Of a stretch of DNA of 64,000 bases, positions 47,682 through 56,218 are shown in pieces. The stretch covers positions 62,001 to 126,000 of the forward strand of contig NZ_JAMDLG010000007.1 of the NCBI RefSeq assembly GCF_023721715.1, in the 5' to 3' direction. The stretch's first letter is position 1. The number at the start of each line of letters is the position of its first letter. The notes beneath the pieces are model-generated. The model did no database searches. It had not been told where the DNA came from and worked only from the letters and a program-made list of their open reading frames with translations. This DNA is from Parasegetibacter sp. NRK P23. GTDB taxonomy: Bacteria > Bacteroidota > Bacteroidia > Chitinophagales > Chitinophagaceae. A program made the position numbers and the translations under genes.

Positions 47682-47776
47682 TGCTCCGTCAATGCAGGCA
47701 AGCCGACTCTTCGGAGGGCCGACGAAAAATAGTCCAACAGTCGAAAACATATCCCGCCCGCAAGGGTGGGATTTTT
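47682..47776 (+). ncRNA. Possible small RNA of about 95 nt, unidentified
   Basis: Starts after a TACTTTAT box near 47674-47681 and ends at a strong intrinsic terminator. Inside, CTCCG (47684-47688) can pair with CGGAG (47712-47716), and CGAC with GTCG further on. I do not recognise a known riboswitch, SRP, 6S or tmRNA. It could equally be the hemH 3' untranslated region. Confidence 0.3.
47751..47776 (+). terminator. Strong intrinsic terminator
   Basis: ATCCCGCCC pairs with GGGTGGGAT (one G-T) around a GCAA tetraloop, followed by TTTTTC. It terminates either hemH read-through or the possible small RNA. Confidence 0.8.
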
Positions 47777-47828
47777 CTTGCAGCATTTATGGGTGAACTA
47801 TATGCGTTAAGGAAGAGATACTCCTTCG

Positions 47829-47884
47829 TATGTAAGAAGTATACAAAAAACAAAAGCCGCCCGGACAAGGCGGCTTCTTACATA
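47829..47884 (-). terminator. Nested palindrome with minus-strand terminator
   Basis: AAGCCGCC (47854-47861) pairs with GGCGGCTT (47869-47876); on the minus strand TTTTGTTTTTT follows, as in a terminator. An outer exact 11-bp pair, TATGTAAGAAG (47829-47839) with CTTCTTACATA (47874-47884), shares three bases with the inner stem. No minus-strand gene is seen that would need it. Confidence 0.45.
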
Positions 47885-48057
47885 GATCGATCGTTCGTCA
47901 GGACATTGCATTCAGGGAAGGCTATCAATGCGATATTGGGTATTGTGATATTTGTTTTGTAGAGAATGTTGGACTTTATTTCTGATAATATAAGTAACAA
48001 GAATGGTGCCAAAATAGGGAGATTGGGTAGAAATGAGGTGGTTTTATAAAAAAAGGA

Positions 48058-48082
48058 GGGGAGTAAGACTACTCCCCTGTTT
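48058..48082 (+). terminator. Hairpin with T-tail
   Basis: GGGGAGTA pairs perfectly with TACTCCCC around AGAC, followed by TGTTTT. It may end a transcript from the hemH side before ileS. Confidence 0.45.
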
Positions 48083-48418
48083 TAACCCCTAAACCCTAAA
48101 CCGTAGAAATATTTAGAAATGTGTTTGTTAGCTTTTCTTGTTCATTTTTGACCATCTATCCGAATGTTCCGTTGCACGATTCCAAAAACTTTTTTGAACT
48201 TCAGATTTACGCGTGTTATGTTTCAGAAACTATGCCAAAAATCGAAAATGTGGATAAACCCGGAGGATTTTTCTAAGGATACATGCATCTACTTAAGTAA
48301 TCTCGAATTCAACCTTCCATTCATCTAACGATCGCCCATTCGGTTTTATGGCCCGTTACGGAATATTTAACAAACCTTGTGCCGCAGCTATAGCGGTGTC
48401 ACTGGTTGATTAATTTCG

Positions 48419-48426
48419 TACCTTTG
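48419..48426 (+). promoter_or_regulatory. ileS -7 box
   Basis: TACCTTTG followed by CACCC, about 40 bases before the ATG at 48466. No T-box leader is visible. Confidence 0.5.
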
Positions 48427-48465
48427 CACCCATTTTTAAGCCAATTTTCAGCAGAATAAAGATAT

Positions 48466-51400
48466 ATGTCAGCCAGATACAAAGAATTTCAGCAATTGAA
48501 CCTTCCCGCTATCGAAAAGGAAGTCCTGGCGGAATGGGAAGCCGGCAAAGCTTTTGAAAAATCGGTTTCCATCCGGGAAGACGCGGAGCCATTCGTATTC
48601 TACGAAGGTCCTCCCAGCGCCAACGGCATGCCCGGTATCCACCACGTGATCTCCCGCACCCTGAAAGACCTTGTATGCCGTTACAAAACCATGCAGGGGT
48701 TTCAGGTGAAAAGAAAAGGGGGCTGGGATACACATGGACTTCCCGTTGAACTGCAGGTGGAGAAAGAGTTAGGGATCACCAAGGAAGACATCGGCAAGAA
48801 AATTTCCGTAGAAGAATACAACCAGAAATGCCGCGAAACAGTACTCCGGTATAAAGACAAGTGGGACGACCTCACCACCAAAATGGGCTATTGGGTCGAT
48901 CTGCAGCAACCCTACATCACCTTCGATAACAACTATATTGAAAGCCTATGGTGGCTCCTTAAAAAAATGTACGACCGCGGACTGCTCTACGAAAGTGTGA
49001 GCATTCAGCCTTATTCACCCGCGGCGGGAACCGGCCTCAGTTCGCACGAACTCAACCAGCCCGGTACCTATAAAGATGTAAAAGATACCAGCGCCACCGT
49101 GATGTTCCGTGCGGTGCAGGACGAAAAAAATAAATTCCTCCACGATGCGGTGCACGGCGCCGAAGTATTCTTCATGGCCTGGACCACCACGCCCTGGACA
49201 CTTCCTTCCAACCTCGGCTTAACGGTTGGGCCGAATATCGACTATGTGTTGGTGCAAACCTTCAACCCCTACACACATCTTCCGGTTAATGTGGTGCTGG
49301 CGAAAAATCTCGTGGGCAAATACCTGAAAGCTGAAGGCGAGAACGGTGATTTCGATGGTTATTCCAAAGAAACCAAACTCATTCCCTGGAAGATCATTAC
49401 CGAATTCAAAGGGAAGGAACTCGAAGGCTGCCGCTACGAGCAATTGCTGGCTTTCGAAGCGAATTCCCTGGACGTGATCCGCGCCATTACTCCTGATGCC
49501 GATCCGTTCCGCATACTCTGCGATACTTTCGTGACCACTGAAGACGGTACCGGTATCGTACATACCGCGCCCGCTTTCGGTGCCGATGACTATAAGGTGG
49601 GCAAAAAATACAATATCGGCATCCTTACCATGGTGGACCGCGAAGGCAAATTCGTGGATGGCCTCGGTGAGTTCAGCAACCGGTATGTGAAGAATTATAA
49701 AGATGAAAAGGATTATGTAGATGTGAACGTGGACATCTCCGTGAAACTGAAACTGGAGAACCGCGCTTTCAAAGTAGAAAAATACGAACACAGCTACCCT
49801 CATTGCTGGAGAACTGATAAACCCATCCTGTATTACCCGTTGGATGCGTGGTTCATCAAAACCACCGCACTGAAAGACCGGATGGTGGAACTCAACAAAA
49901 CCATCAACTGGAAACCGGCCAGCACAGGAACGGGCCGCTTTGGTAACTGGCTGGAAAATATGGTAGACTGGAACCTGAGCAGGAGCCGCTACTGGGGAAC
50001 GCCGTTGCCCGTTTGGAAAACAGTGGACGCGGATGGAAATTATGTGGAAGTTAAAGATGGTGGCGAACAAAAATGTATCGGGTCCATCGAAGAGCTTAAC
50101 GCTGAGATCAGGAAAGCGAATGAAGTTTTAGGAGGCGATGTGAACAGGCATTACCTGCATGAGGGCATACTGGACCTCCACAAACCTTATGTGGATGACA
50201 TCGTCCTGGTAGCTTCTTCCGGTGCGCCCATGAAACGTGTCTCCGACCTGATCGACGTATGGTTCGATTCCGGTGCCATGCCTTATGCGCAATGGCATTT
50301 CCCCTTCGAAAACAAAGATGTTTTCGTAAAAAACTATCCCGCCGATTTCATCGCGGAAGGCGTGGACCAGACCCGTGGCTGGTTCTATACCCTGCACGCC
50401 ATCGGATCGCTGATCAAAGAAGATATCCAGGAGGAATTGAAGAAAGCTGGTATTGAAGCGCCGGAAGAAAAATACCCCGGGGTAGCTTATAAAACCGTAG
50501 TATCCAACGGCCTCGTACTGGATAAGAACGGGAACAAGATGAGTAAGCGCCTCGGCAATGTGGTGAACCCGTTTGAAACCATCGATACTTTTGGTGCTGA
50601 TGCTACCCGTTGGTACCTCATCACCAATGCTTCTCCGTGGGACAGTCTGAAATTCGACATTGAAGGAATACGCGAGGTGCAACGGAAGTTCTTCGGCACC
50701 ATGTACAACACTTACCAATTCTTCGCCCTGTATGCCAATGTGGATGGATTCGCTTTTAAAGAAGCGTACATTCCGCTGAACGAAAGGCCGGAGATCGACC
50801 AGTGGATCATTTCTTCCCTCAATACATTGAAAGGAAAGGTTGCCGCCGCGTTCAACGATTATGAGCCCACCACCGCAGGCAGGCTGATCGAGGAGTTTGT
50901 GGACGAACACCTGAGCAACTGGTATGTGCGTTTATGCCGCCGCCGGTTCTGGAAAGGCGATTACGAACACGATAAAATCGCCGCTTACCAAACACTGTAT
51001 GAGTGCCTGGAAACCATTTCCCTGCTCATCGCGCCCGTGTCGCCTTTCTTCTCTGAATGGTTGTTTAAAAACCTGAATGCTGTTTCCGGCAGGATAAATG
51101 CGGAATCGGTCCACCACGCCCTTTACCCGGCACCCCTGGAAAGCGCCATTCAGCCCGACCTGGAAGAGCGCATGGAACTGGCCCAGAACATCTGTTCGCT
51201 GGTGCTTTCCCTCCGTAAAAAGGTAAACATTAAGGTAAGGCAGCCGTTGCAGAAAATACTGATCCCGGTGCTGAACCCGGCCATGAAAGTTCAGATCGAA
51301 AAGATCGAAGACCTGATCAGGTCCGAGGTGAACGTGAAGGAAATCCAATACCTCACGGAAACCGACGGATTCATCAAAAAGAAGATCAAACCCAATTTCG

Positions 51401-51900
51401 TGGCCCTCGGTAAGAAGTTGGGTGCCAGGATGAAAGCCGCATCAGCAGCCATTGGAGAGATGACCCAGGACGACATCTCCAAAATCGAAAAAGAGGGACA
51501 ATATACTTTGTTAATTGATAGCGAACCCTTAATATTACAGATTAATGAAGTGGAAATCACCAGCGAGGACATTCCCGGCTGGATGGTGGCCACCAAAGAC
51601 GCTCTGACAGTAGCCCTGGATGTTACCGTTACTCCTGATTTAGTTGACGAAGGCAATGCCCGCGAACTGGTGAACAGAATTCAGAAGATCAGAAAAGACA
51701 ACGGGTATGAACTAACGGACCGCATCCTTGTTTCAGTGTCCGGCCATGATAGTCTGAACGAAGCCATACGCTCCTTCGGCACTTACATCGCCGCCGAAAT
51801 TCTCGCCGATGGGCTTGAAATTCAACCGGATCTGACCGATGGCATTGAAATTGAAGTTAACGATGTACCATTAAAAGTGTTAGTTACTAAAAAAGGATAA
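48466..51900 (+). CDS. ileS: Isoleucine--tRNA ligase, type 2 (IleRS2), with G-I-H-H signature
   Basis: 1144 residues, longer than the common bacterial IleRS1 (about 940) and of eukaryote-like type 2 form. PPSANGMPGIHHVISRT holds the class I signature at residues 57-60, reading G-I-H-H where nearly all class I enzymes read H-I-G-H. KMSKR is at 691-695 and is normal. The CP1 editing domain (about 190-430) has TTPWTLPSNLGLTVG and EDGTGIVHTAPAFGADDY. The C-terminal region is the type 2 tRNA-binding extension. It charges tRNA-Ile. IleRS2 enzymes are naturally tolerant of mupirocin, and the GxHH variant has been linked to very high resistance. It is followed four bases later by the dksA-like gene. 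Confidence 0.95.
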   Translation: MSARYKEFQQLNLPAIEKEVLAEWEAGKAFEKSVSIREDAEPFVFYEGPPSANGMPGIHHVISRTLKDLVCRYKTMQGFQVKRKGGWDTHGLPVELQVEKELGITKEDIGKKISVEEYNQKCRETVLRYKDKWDDLTTKMGYWVDLQQPYITFDNNYIESLWWLLKKMYDRGLLYESVSIQPYSPAAGTGLSSHELNQPGTYKDVKDTSATVMFRAVQDEKNKFLHDAVHGAEVFFMAWTTTPWTLPSNLGLTVGPNIDYVLVQTFNPYTHLPVNVVLAKNLVGKYLKAEGENGDFDGYSKETKLIPWKIITEFKGKELEGCRYEQLLAFEANSLDVIRAITPDADPFRILCDTFVTTEDGTGIVHTAPAFGADDYKVGKKYNIGILTMVDREGKFVDGLGEFSNRYVKNYKDEKDYVDVNVDISVKLKLENRAFKVEKYEHSYPHCWRTDKPILYYPLDAWFIKTTALKDRMVELNKTINWKPASTGTGRFGNWLENMVDWNLSRSRYWGTPLPVWKTVDADGNYVEVKDGGEQKCIGSIEELNAEIRKANEVLGGDVNRHYLHEGILDLHKPYVDDIVLVASSGAPMKRVSDLIDVWFDSGAMPYAQWHFPFENKDVFVKNYPADFIAEGVDQTRGWFYTLHAIGSLIKEDIQEELKKAGIEAPEEKYPGVAYKTVVSNGLVLDKNGNKMSKRLGNVVNPFETIDTFGADATRWYLITNASPWDSLKFDIEGIREVQRKFFGTMYNTYQFFALYANVDGFAFKEAYIPLNERPEIDQWIISSLNTLKGKVAAAFNDYEPTTAGRLIEEFVDEHLSNWYVRLCRRRFWKGDYEHDKIAAYQTLYECLETISLLIAPVSPFFSEWLFKNLNAVSGRINAESVHHALYPAPLESAIQPDLEERMELAQNICSLVLSLRKKVNIKVRQPLQKILIPVLNPAMKVQIEKIEDLIRSEVNVKEIQYLTETDGFIKKKIKPNFVALGKKLGARMKAASAAIGEMTQDDISKIEKEGQYTLLIDSEPLILQINEVEITSEDIPGWMVATKDALTVALDVTVTPDLVDEGNARELVNRIQKIRKDNGYELTDRILVSVSGHDSLNEAIRSFGTYIAAEILADGLEIQPDLTDGIEIEVNDVPLKVLVTKKG

Positions 51901-51904
51901 CAGT

Positions 51905-52873
51905 ATGGCAACCAAGAAACCTGTAGCCAAGGCCACCAAATCCGCGTCCGCCGCCAAGAAGCCGGCGAAAAAAGCAGCCCCCGCAAAACCGGCCGCTAAA
52001 GCAACGGGTAAATCTGCGCCGGCTAAAGCCGCCCCTAAAAAGGCCGCCGCCAAGCCCGCCCCAAAGCCCGCAGCGAAAGCAACAAAAGCGACTCCAGCGA
52101 AAGCTGCTGCCAAATCACCCGCGAAAACAACGGCTAAAAAAGCTACAAAACCCGTGGTTGCCCCAAAGAAAGCCGCGCCCGCAAAGGTCGCGCCCGCTAA
52201 AAAAGCAGCGGCTCCAAAAGTTACGCCCAAGGCCCCGGCCAAAGCAGTAGCCCCGGCGCCCGCACCAAGGAAACAGGATATCAAACCCATTAAAACAGAG
52301 TCTGTGGCCAAGAAAAAAGCAGAAGAGAAAGCAACACCGGAAAATACAGCACCCAAGGCGGCGCCTAAAAAAGCTGAACCGGCAAAGCCAACCAAGGTGG
52401 TGATCCCCAAAACAACTACCAATGTAGCCGTTAAATATGAGCCGGAATTCACAAGATCAGTGCTCGATCAGCCGCAAAATGAACCTGTTGGTCCAACCAT
52501 GCGCTACAGCGATGCTGAACTGAACGAGTTCCGTGAACTGATCGGCAAAAAACTGGATGCAGCCCGCAAGGAACTGACCTATCTCCAGGGACTCATCACC
52601 CGCAAAGATGAAATGGGCGGCGATAACGACGATGCCCGTTACATGACCATGGAAGACGGAAGCATGAGTATGGAACGCGAACAACTGAGCCAGATGGCCA
52701 GCCGCCAGATCCAGTTCATCGATCACCTCGAAAAAGCACTGATGCGCATCGAAAACAAAACATACGGCGTATGCCGCGTGAGTGGTAAACTGATTGATAA
52801 GGCCCGCCTGAGAGCCGTTCCCCATGCTACACTGAGCATGGAAGCGAAGTTGGGACTGGTGAAGAACGGATAA
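51905..52873 (+). CDS. DksA/TraR-family protein with histone H1-like N-terminal tail
   Basis: 322 residues. Residues 1 to about 175 are almost only Lys, Ala, Pro, Thr and Val in PAKKAAxK-type repeats, like bacterial H1-like DNA-binding tails. Residues about 205-322 are a DksA-type coiled coil and globular end: YSDAELNEFRELIGKKLDAA, a coiled-coil tip with DNDDARYMTMED, then TYGVCRVSGKLIDKARLRAV. Only one Cys of the usual four zinc ligands remains (CRVSG where CxxCG is usual, and no second pair). DksA family proteins bind in the RNA polymerase secondary channel with ppGpp. The tail suggests added DNA or RNA binding. It is co-transcribed with ileS. Confidence 0.88.
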   Translation: MATKKPVAKATKSASAAKKPAKKAAPAKPAAKATGKSAPAKAAPKKAAAKPAPKPAAKATKATPAKAAAKSPAKTTAKKATKPVVAPKKAAPAKVAPAKKAAAPKVTPKAPAKAVAPAPAPRKQDIKPIKTESVAKKKAEEKATPENTAPKAAPKKAEPAKPTKVVIPKTTTNVAVKYEPEFTRSVLDQPQNEPVGPTMRYSDAELNEFRELIGKKLDAARKELTYLQGLITRKDEMGGDNDDARYMTMEDGSMSMEREQLSQMASRQIQFIDHLEKALMRIENKTYGVCRVSGKLIDKARLRAVPHATLSMEAKLGLVKNG

Positions 52874-52889
52874 GAAAAGTAATTTTGAC

Positions 52890-52955
52890 TATTGGATTTT
52901 GGATGTTGAGTTATGGGTTGCCGTAATTCAAAAATTCAAAATCCAATTTTTTTTG
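52890..52955 (+). terminator. Inverted-repeat terminator after the dksA-like gene
   Basis: ATTGGATTTTG (52891-52901) pairs with CAAAATCCAAT (52937-52947), with further TTCAAAA/GTTGA partners inside, followed by TTTTTTTG. The arm words are those of the AT-rich repeat at 17344-17486, so a dispersed repeat seems to serve as terminator. Related words recur at 53073-53090. Confidence 0.55.
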
Positions 52956-52985
52956 TGCGGAATTTATTATTGCCAATTGAATGTT

Positions 52986-53011
52986 GGCGAAAACTATTGC
53001 AGTAAGCAATA
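52986..53011 (-). terminator. Possible terminator of the ABC exporter gene
   Basis: On the minus strand TATTGC-TTACT-GCAATA is followed by GTTTTCG. A second stem, AAGCGAG (53013-53019) with CTCGCTT (53032-53038), lies just before it. It lies about 80 bases past the stop at 53091. Confidence 0.35.
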
Positions 53012-53090
53012 CAAGCGAGTGGGCCATGAGCCTCGCTTTGTCAGTTAGATAATGAAGCCGGGATTCATCCTAATCCAAAATTCAGCATCC

Positions 53091-54917
53091 TTACTTCACT
53101 TCCTGCAAGTCCACCAACCTTTTATAATACCCGTTCTTTTCGATTAGTACCTCATGGTTTCCGCGCTCCACGATTTCGCCTTTGTGCATGACGATGATTT
53201 CGTCGGCATGACGGATGGTGGAAAGTCTGTGCGCGATCACAAGACTGGTACGGTTCTTCATCAGTTCGTTGATGGCTTGTTGCACCAGGCGCTCGCTTTC
53301 TGTATCGAGGGCGGAAGTGGCTTCATCTAAAATAAGGATGGGCGCGTCTTTGAAAATAGCGCGGGCGATGGTAAGCCGCTGACGCTGACCGCCACTGAGT
53401 TTCATGCCGCGGTCGCCGATGACGGTGTCGTAGCCGTTTTCGGACTGTTCAATGAATTGGTGGGCATTGGCAACTTTACTGGCAGCAACCACATCTTCCT
53501 TCGTGGCATCGGGTTGGGCGAAGGCTATATTGGAAAAGATAGTATCGTGGAAAAGTACGGCTTCCTGGGAAACGATGGCGATCTGCTTCCGCAGGCTTTC
53601 CAGGGAAAGGTCTCTGAGGTCGCGGCCATCCAGCAGAATAGCGCCTTCAGAAGGATCATAGAACCTTGGAACAAGATCGGCAAGTGTAGATTTTCCCGAT
53701 CCGCTTTCACCCACTAGGGCAATCGTTTTTCCTTTAGGAATCACGAGATTGATGTTCGAAAGCACCGCTTTGTTTTCATAACGGAAAGTCACGTTCCGGA
53801 GTTCTATGGATGATGCAAATGGAGGTGCTTCAATAGCTGTTGCTTTTTCCTGTATGTCGACGGGAGCGTCAATGGTCTCGAAAATTTTTTCTGCTGCTAC
53901 GATCCCTCTTTGAACCGATGTGGTTGTATTGGAAAGGTTTTTCAAAGGAGGCAGTATCTGTGTGTACATGGCGAGGTAGGAGATGAACATGGAGCCGGTA
54001 AGGGCTGTGTCACCCGGGATAAGCAAACTTCCGCCGTAAAGCACCAGCACCAGCACTACAATAACGCCCAGGGTTTCTGAGGTGGGAGAAGCAAGTTCGC
54101 GTACCCGGTACATCTTTTTACTGTTCTGCGAAAAAGAGCGGTTGATGTCCGCAAAGCGACTCCTGGCGTATTGCTCCGAAACAAAAGACTGTACAACCCG
54201 TATACCTGAAAGGTGCTCATCCACAAAACCAAGGATACGGGCCAGCAATTCCTGGCTGAAGAAACTGAATTTTTTAAGCCGCTTCGTAATAACAGAAATC
54301 AGGATTCCGGAAACGGGGAAAAATACAATCGTGAATAAGGTGAGTTTGGGCGAGATATACAGCAGTCCGATAAAATAGCCGATCATGATAAACGGATCGC
54401 GGAGCCAGACTTGTAAAGAAGTAATCAGCGAAAGTTCAATTTCCTGCACTTCGTTGGTGATTACGTTCAGCAGATCGCTTTTGCGGTGGTTGTTGAAAAA
54501 GCGAAGCGACTGCCCGCTCATTTTGTAGAAAAGATCATTGCGGATTTTTTCCATTACTCGGAACCGGAGCCGCATCAATACCCTTGAAGACATGTATTTA
54601 AAGAAATTCGACAACACCGTACTCAGGAAAATAAGTCCGCACACAAACCCTAATGCATACATTTCACCTTTTTCCACCACCAGCCTGTTGAAATGATAAT
54701 TAAACAGGTCTATAAAATAAGTGATAGAAAGACTGAAAACGGGTTCAGTTTCCACCACAGTGGCTTCTGTAATTTTAAAAAGGACGTTCAGCACCGGGAT
54801 CAGTAAGGAGAAATTCAGCAGTCCGAATAAAATACCAAAAGTGATATATATAAGGTATTCCGGTAAAAAATGGTGAATCGGTTTTATGTAGGGGATTAAA
54901 CGTTTTAGTACTTTCAT
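53091..54917 (-). CDS. MsbA-like ABC exporter (fused permease and ATPase)
   Basis: 608 residues from ATG 54917 (upstream only TTG). Six transmembrane helices are spread over residues 20-310. The ATPase domain shows GESGSGKST (Walker A), the Q-loop in IAIVSQEAVLFHD, LSGGQRQRLTIARAIF (signature) and ILILDEATSALD (Walker B), with AHRLSTIRHADEI for the H-loop. A half-transporter of this kind works as a homodimer and in Bacteroidota usually flips lipid A-core or other lipids. It lies beside a GT25 glycosyltransferase, which fits an LPS role, but the substrate is not proven. Confidence 0.93.
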   Translation of the reverse strand: MKVLKRLIPYIKPIHHFLPEYLIYITFGILFGLLNFSLLIPVLNVLFKITEATVVETEPVFSLSITYFIDLFNYHFNRLVVEKGEMYALGFVCGLIFLSTVLSNFFKYMSSRVLMRLRFRVMEKIRNDLFYKMSGQSLRFFNNHRKSDLLNVITNEVQEIELSLITSLQVWLRDPFIMIGYFIGLLYISPKLTLFTIVFFPVSGILISVITKRLKKFSFFSQELLARILGFVDEHLSGIRVVQSFVSEQYARSRFADINRSFSQNSKKMYRVRELASPTSETLGVIVVLVLVLYGGSLLIPGDTALTGSMFISYLAMYTQILPPLKNLSNTTTSVQRGIVAAEKIFETIDAPVDIQEKATAIEAPPFASSIELRNVTFRYENKAVLSNINLVIPKGKTIALVGESGSGKSTLADLVPRFYDPSEGAILLDGRDLRDLSLESLRKQIAIVSQEAVLFHDTIFSNIAFAQPDATKEDVVAASKVANAHQFIEQSENGYDTVIGDRGMKLSGGQRQRLTIARAIFKDAPILILDEATSALDTESERLVQQAINELMKNRTSLVIAHRLSTIRHADEIIVMHKGEIVERGNHEVLIEKNGYYKRLVDLQEVK

Positions 54918-55068
54918 TCCTTCGGTCAATTTTGCTGAACTTTGGCAAAGCTAGGGTTAATTATCGTTTGTAATGGGAAATTGGCAGCCCTTTATATTTA
55001 ATGTCGGATCAATATAAAAAGGCAGTGCCGGATTAATTTCCGATTTTTGGGAGAATAATAGGATCAGA

Positions 55069-55812
55069 ATGAAAGGGATATTGGTTGACAGGGTCTTTGT
55101 TGCGCATGTTAAGAAGGGATATGAAAACCGCCGGGCGTTTATGGAAAAACAGCTGGCTGAAAGGGCAATACCTTTTGAATTTATGCTGGATGGTGATATG
55201 GAGGATATTACTCAGGAGATACTTGAACGGGATTTTAAAGGGGAAATGAAGAAAAGCAGTCCCGTTACATCCTGTGCATTAAAGCACTTGTTGATCTGGA
55301 GAAAGATTGTAGAAGAGGAAATTCCATACACCCTTGTTATGGAAGACGATGCCATCATGGATGTCAGCTTTAACGAAGTTTTTAACCGTTCAGTATTGGA
55401 AGCAAGGGAAAGGACCGATATCGATCATTCGAACTTGTATATATCTTTTGAGAATACTGGTTTGGAATACCTTCCTGCGGGAAAGAAACGGAAGGGACAA
55501 TTGTTGTATAGGGCAGAAAAAACCCGAGGTGGAGGTGCTTACCTGCTTTCCTATGAGGCTGCACGGATAATGGTTGAATGGACGAATAAACATAAAATGG
55601 ATGTTCCGAATGACTTATGGCTGAATAAGGTATTCGAGGCTTCGCCAGAAATGAATATTTTCTGGTGCTTTCCCACAGTTGTTGAACAGGGGAGTCATAA
55701 TGGTGTTTTCAGGTCCTCATTACAACGGAAAAAAAGAGTTGGTATTTTAAGACGCATCGGCTGGGTCGTCCAGCGGTTTTATAAGAAATACATTTACAGT
55801 AAAGTAAAATAG
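55069..55812 (+). CDS. Glycosyltransferase family 25 (LPS-type) protein
   Basis: 247 residues. VFVAHVKKGYENRRAFMEKQ at the start, the nucleotide-sugar segment TSCALKHLLIWRKIVEE, and YTLVMEDDAIMD with the acidic metal-binding residues match GT25 (LgtB/LpsA-type). EKTRGGGAYLLSYEAARIMV and MDVPNDLWLN follow as in the family. It probably adds a sugar such as galactose to LPS. The stretch is visibly more AT-rich than the neighbours, which suggests acquisition from elsewhere, as LPS genes often are. The rbfA gene starts seven bases past its stop. Confidence 0.85.
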   Translation: MKGILVDRVFVAHVKKGYENRRAFMEKQLAERAIPFEFMLDGDMEDITQEILERDFKGEMKKSSPVTSCALKHLLIWRKIVEEEIPYTLVMEDDAIMDVSFNEVFNRSVLEARERTDIDHSNLYISFENTGLEYLPAGKKRKGQLLYRAEKTRGGGAYLLSYEAARIMVEWTNKHKMDVPNDLWLNKVFEASPEMNIFWCFPTVVEQGSHNGVFRSSLQRKKRVGILRRIGWVVQRFYKKYIYSKVK

Positions 55813-55819
55813 GAAGAAT

Positions 55820-56218
55820 ATGCAGCAGGAATCGAAACGACAAAAGCAGGTAGCCGGCCTCCTCATGGAGGAACTGAACGATATTTTCAGAAGATTGGGA
55901 TTGAATATGTATGAAGGCGGAATGGTGTCCATCTCCTCCGTAAAAGTGACGCCCGACCTTTTCCAGGTGCGTGTGTACCTTAGCCTGTTCAAGGTGAACG
56001 ACCCGGCGGCTTATATGAAGAAACTGGAAGAACGTGCCTGGGAAATCAAAAAAGAACTTTCACAACGCGTACGCCACCAGCTCCGGAGTATGCCAGAACT
56101 TACTTATTACCTTGATGATACGTTAGAGCACGTGGACAAGATTGATGCTATTTTCCGGAAGATCGATGAAGAAAGAAAGCAATTCGGTTCATCTGACAAT
56201 ACCAATCCCGAAGCTTAA
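55820..56218 (+). CDS. rbfA: Ribosome-binding factor A
   Basis: 132 residues with the single KH-like RbfA fold: QKQVAGLLMEELNDIFRRLG at the N-terminus, MVSISSVKVTPDLFQVRVYL (the central strand with V-x-P-D/V-x), and MPELTYYLDDTLEHVDKIDA as the end signature. It matures 16S rRNA in the 30S subunit. The stop overlaps the next ATG by one base (TAATG), so it is translated with the permease gene. Confidence 0.95.
   Translation: MQQESKRQKQVAGLLMEELNDIFRRLGLNMYEGGMVSISSVKVTPDLFQVRVYLSLFKVNDPAAYMKKLEERAWEIKKELSQRVRHQLRSMPELTYYLDDTLEHVDKIDAIFRKIDEERKQFGSSDNTNPEA

Larger units (their letters stand above)
47603..48465. other. Gene-free region rich in hairpins between hemH and ileS
   Basis: 863 bases without a credible protein gene. 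In order: a TACTTTAT box near 47674, a possible small RNA ending at a strong GCAA-loop terminator (47751-47776), a nested palindrome (47829-47884), an AT-rich stretch, an 8-bp hairpin with a T-tail (48058-48082), a C-rich AACCCCTAAACCCTAAACC stretch, a 36-codon open frame (48218-48328) of doubtful worth, and the ileS -7 box at 48419. Confidence 0.65.

Noticed and set aside
47681-47962. 93-codon plus-strand frame behind hemH
   Set aside because: It spans a strong terminator and a palindrome, has low-complexity basic translation and no family match.
48085-48102. Telomere-like CCCCTAAACCCTAAACC run
   Set aside because: Only two to three units, no other copies in the window and no sign of a linear end; treated as chance in a C-rich patch.
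48218-48328. 36-codon open frame with ATG in the hemH-ileS gap
   Set aside because: No family resemblance, no clear promoter just before it, and its length is within what chance gives in an AT-rich gap.
51880-52452. 190-codon minus-strand frame rich in Ala/Gly/Phe opposite the H1-like tail
   Set aside because: Mirror of the Lys/Ala-rich repeats; looks hydrophobic only because of complementary codons.
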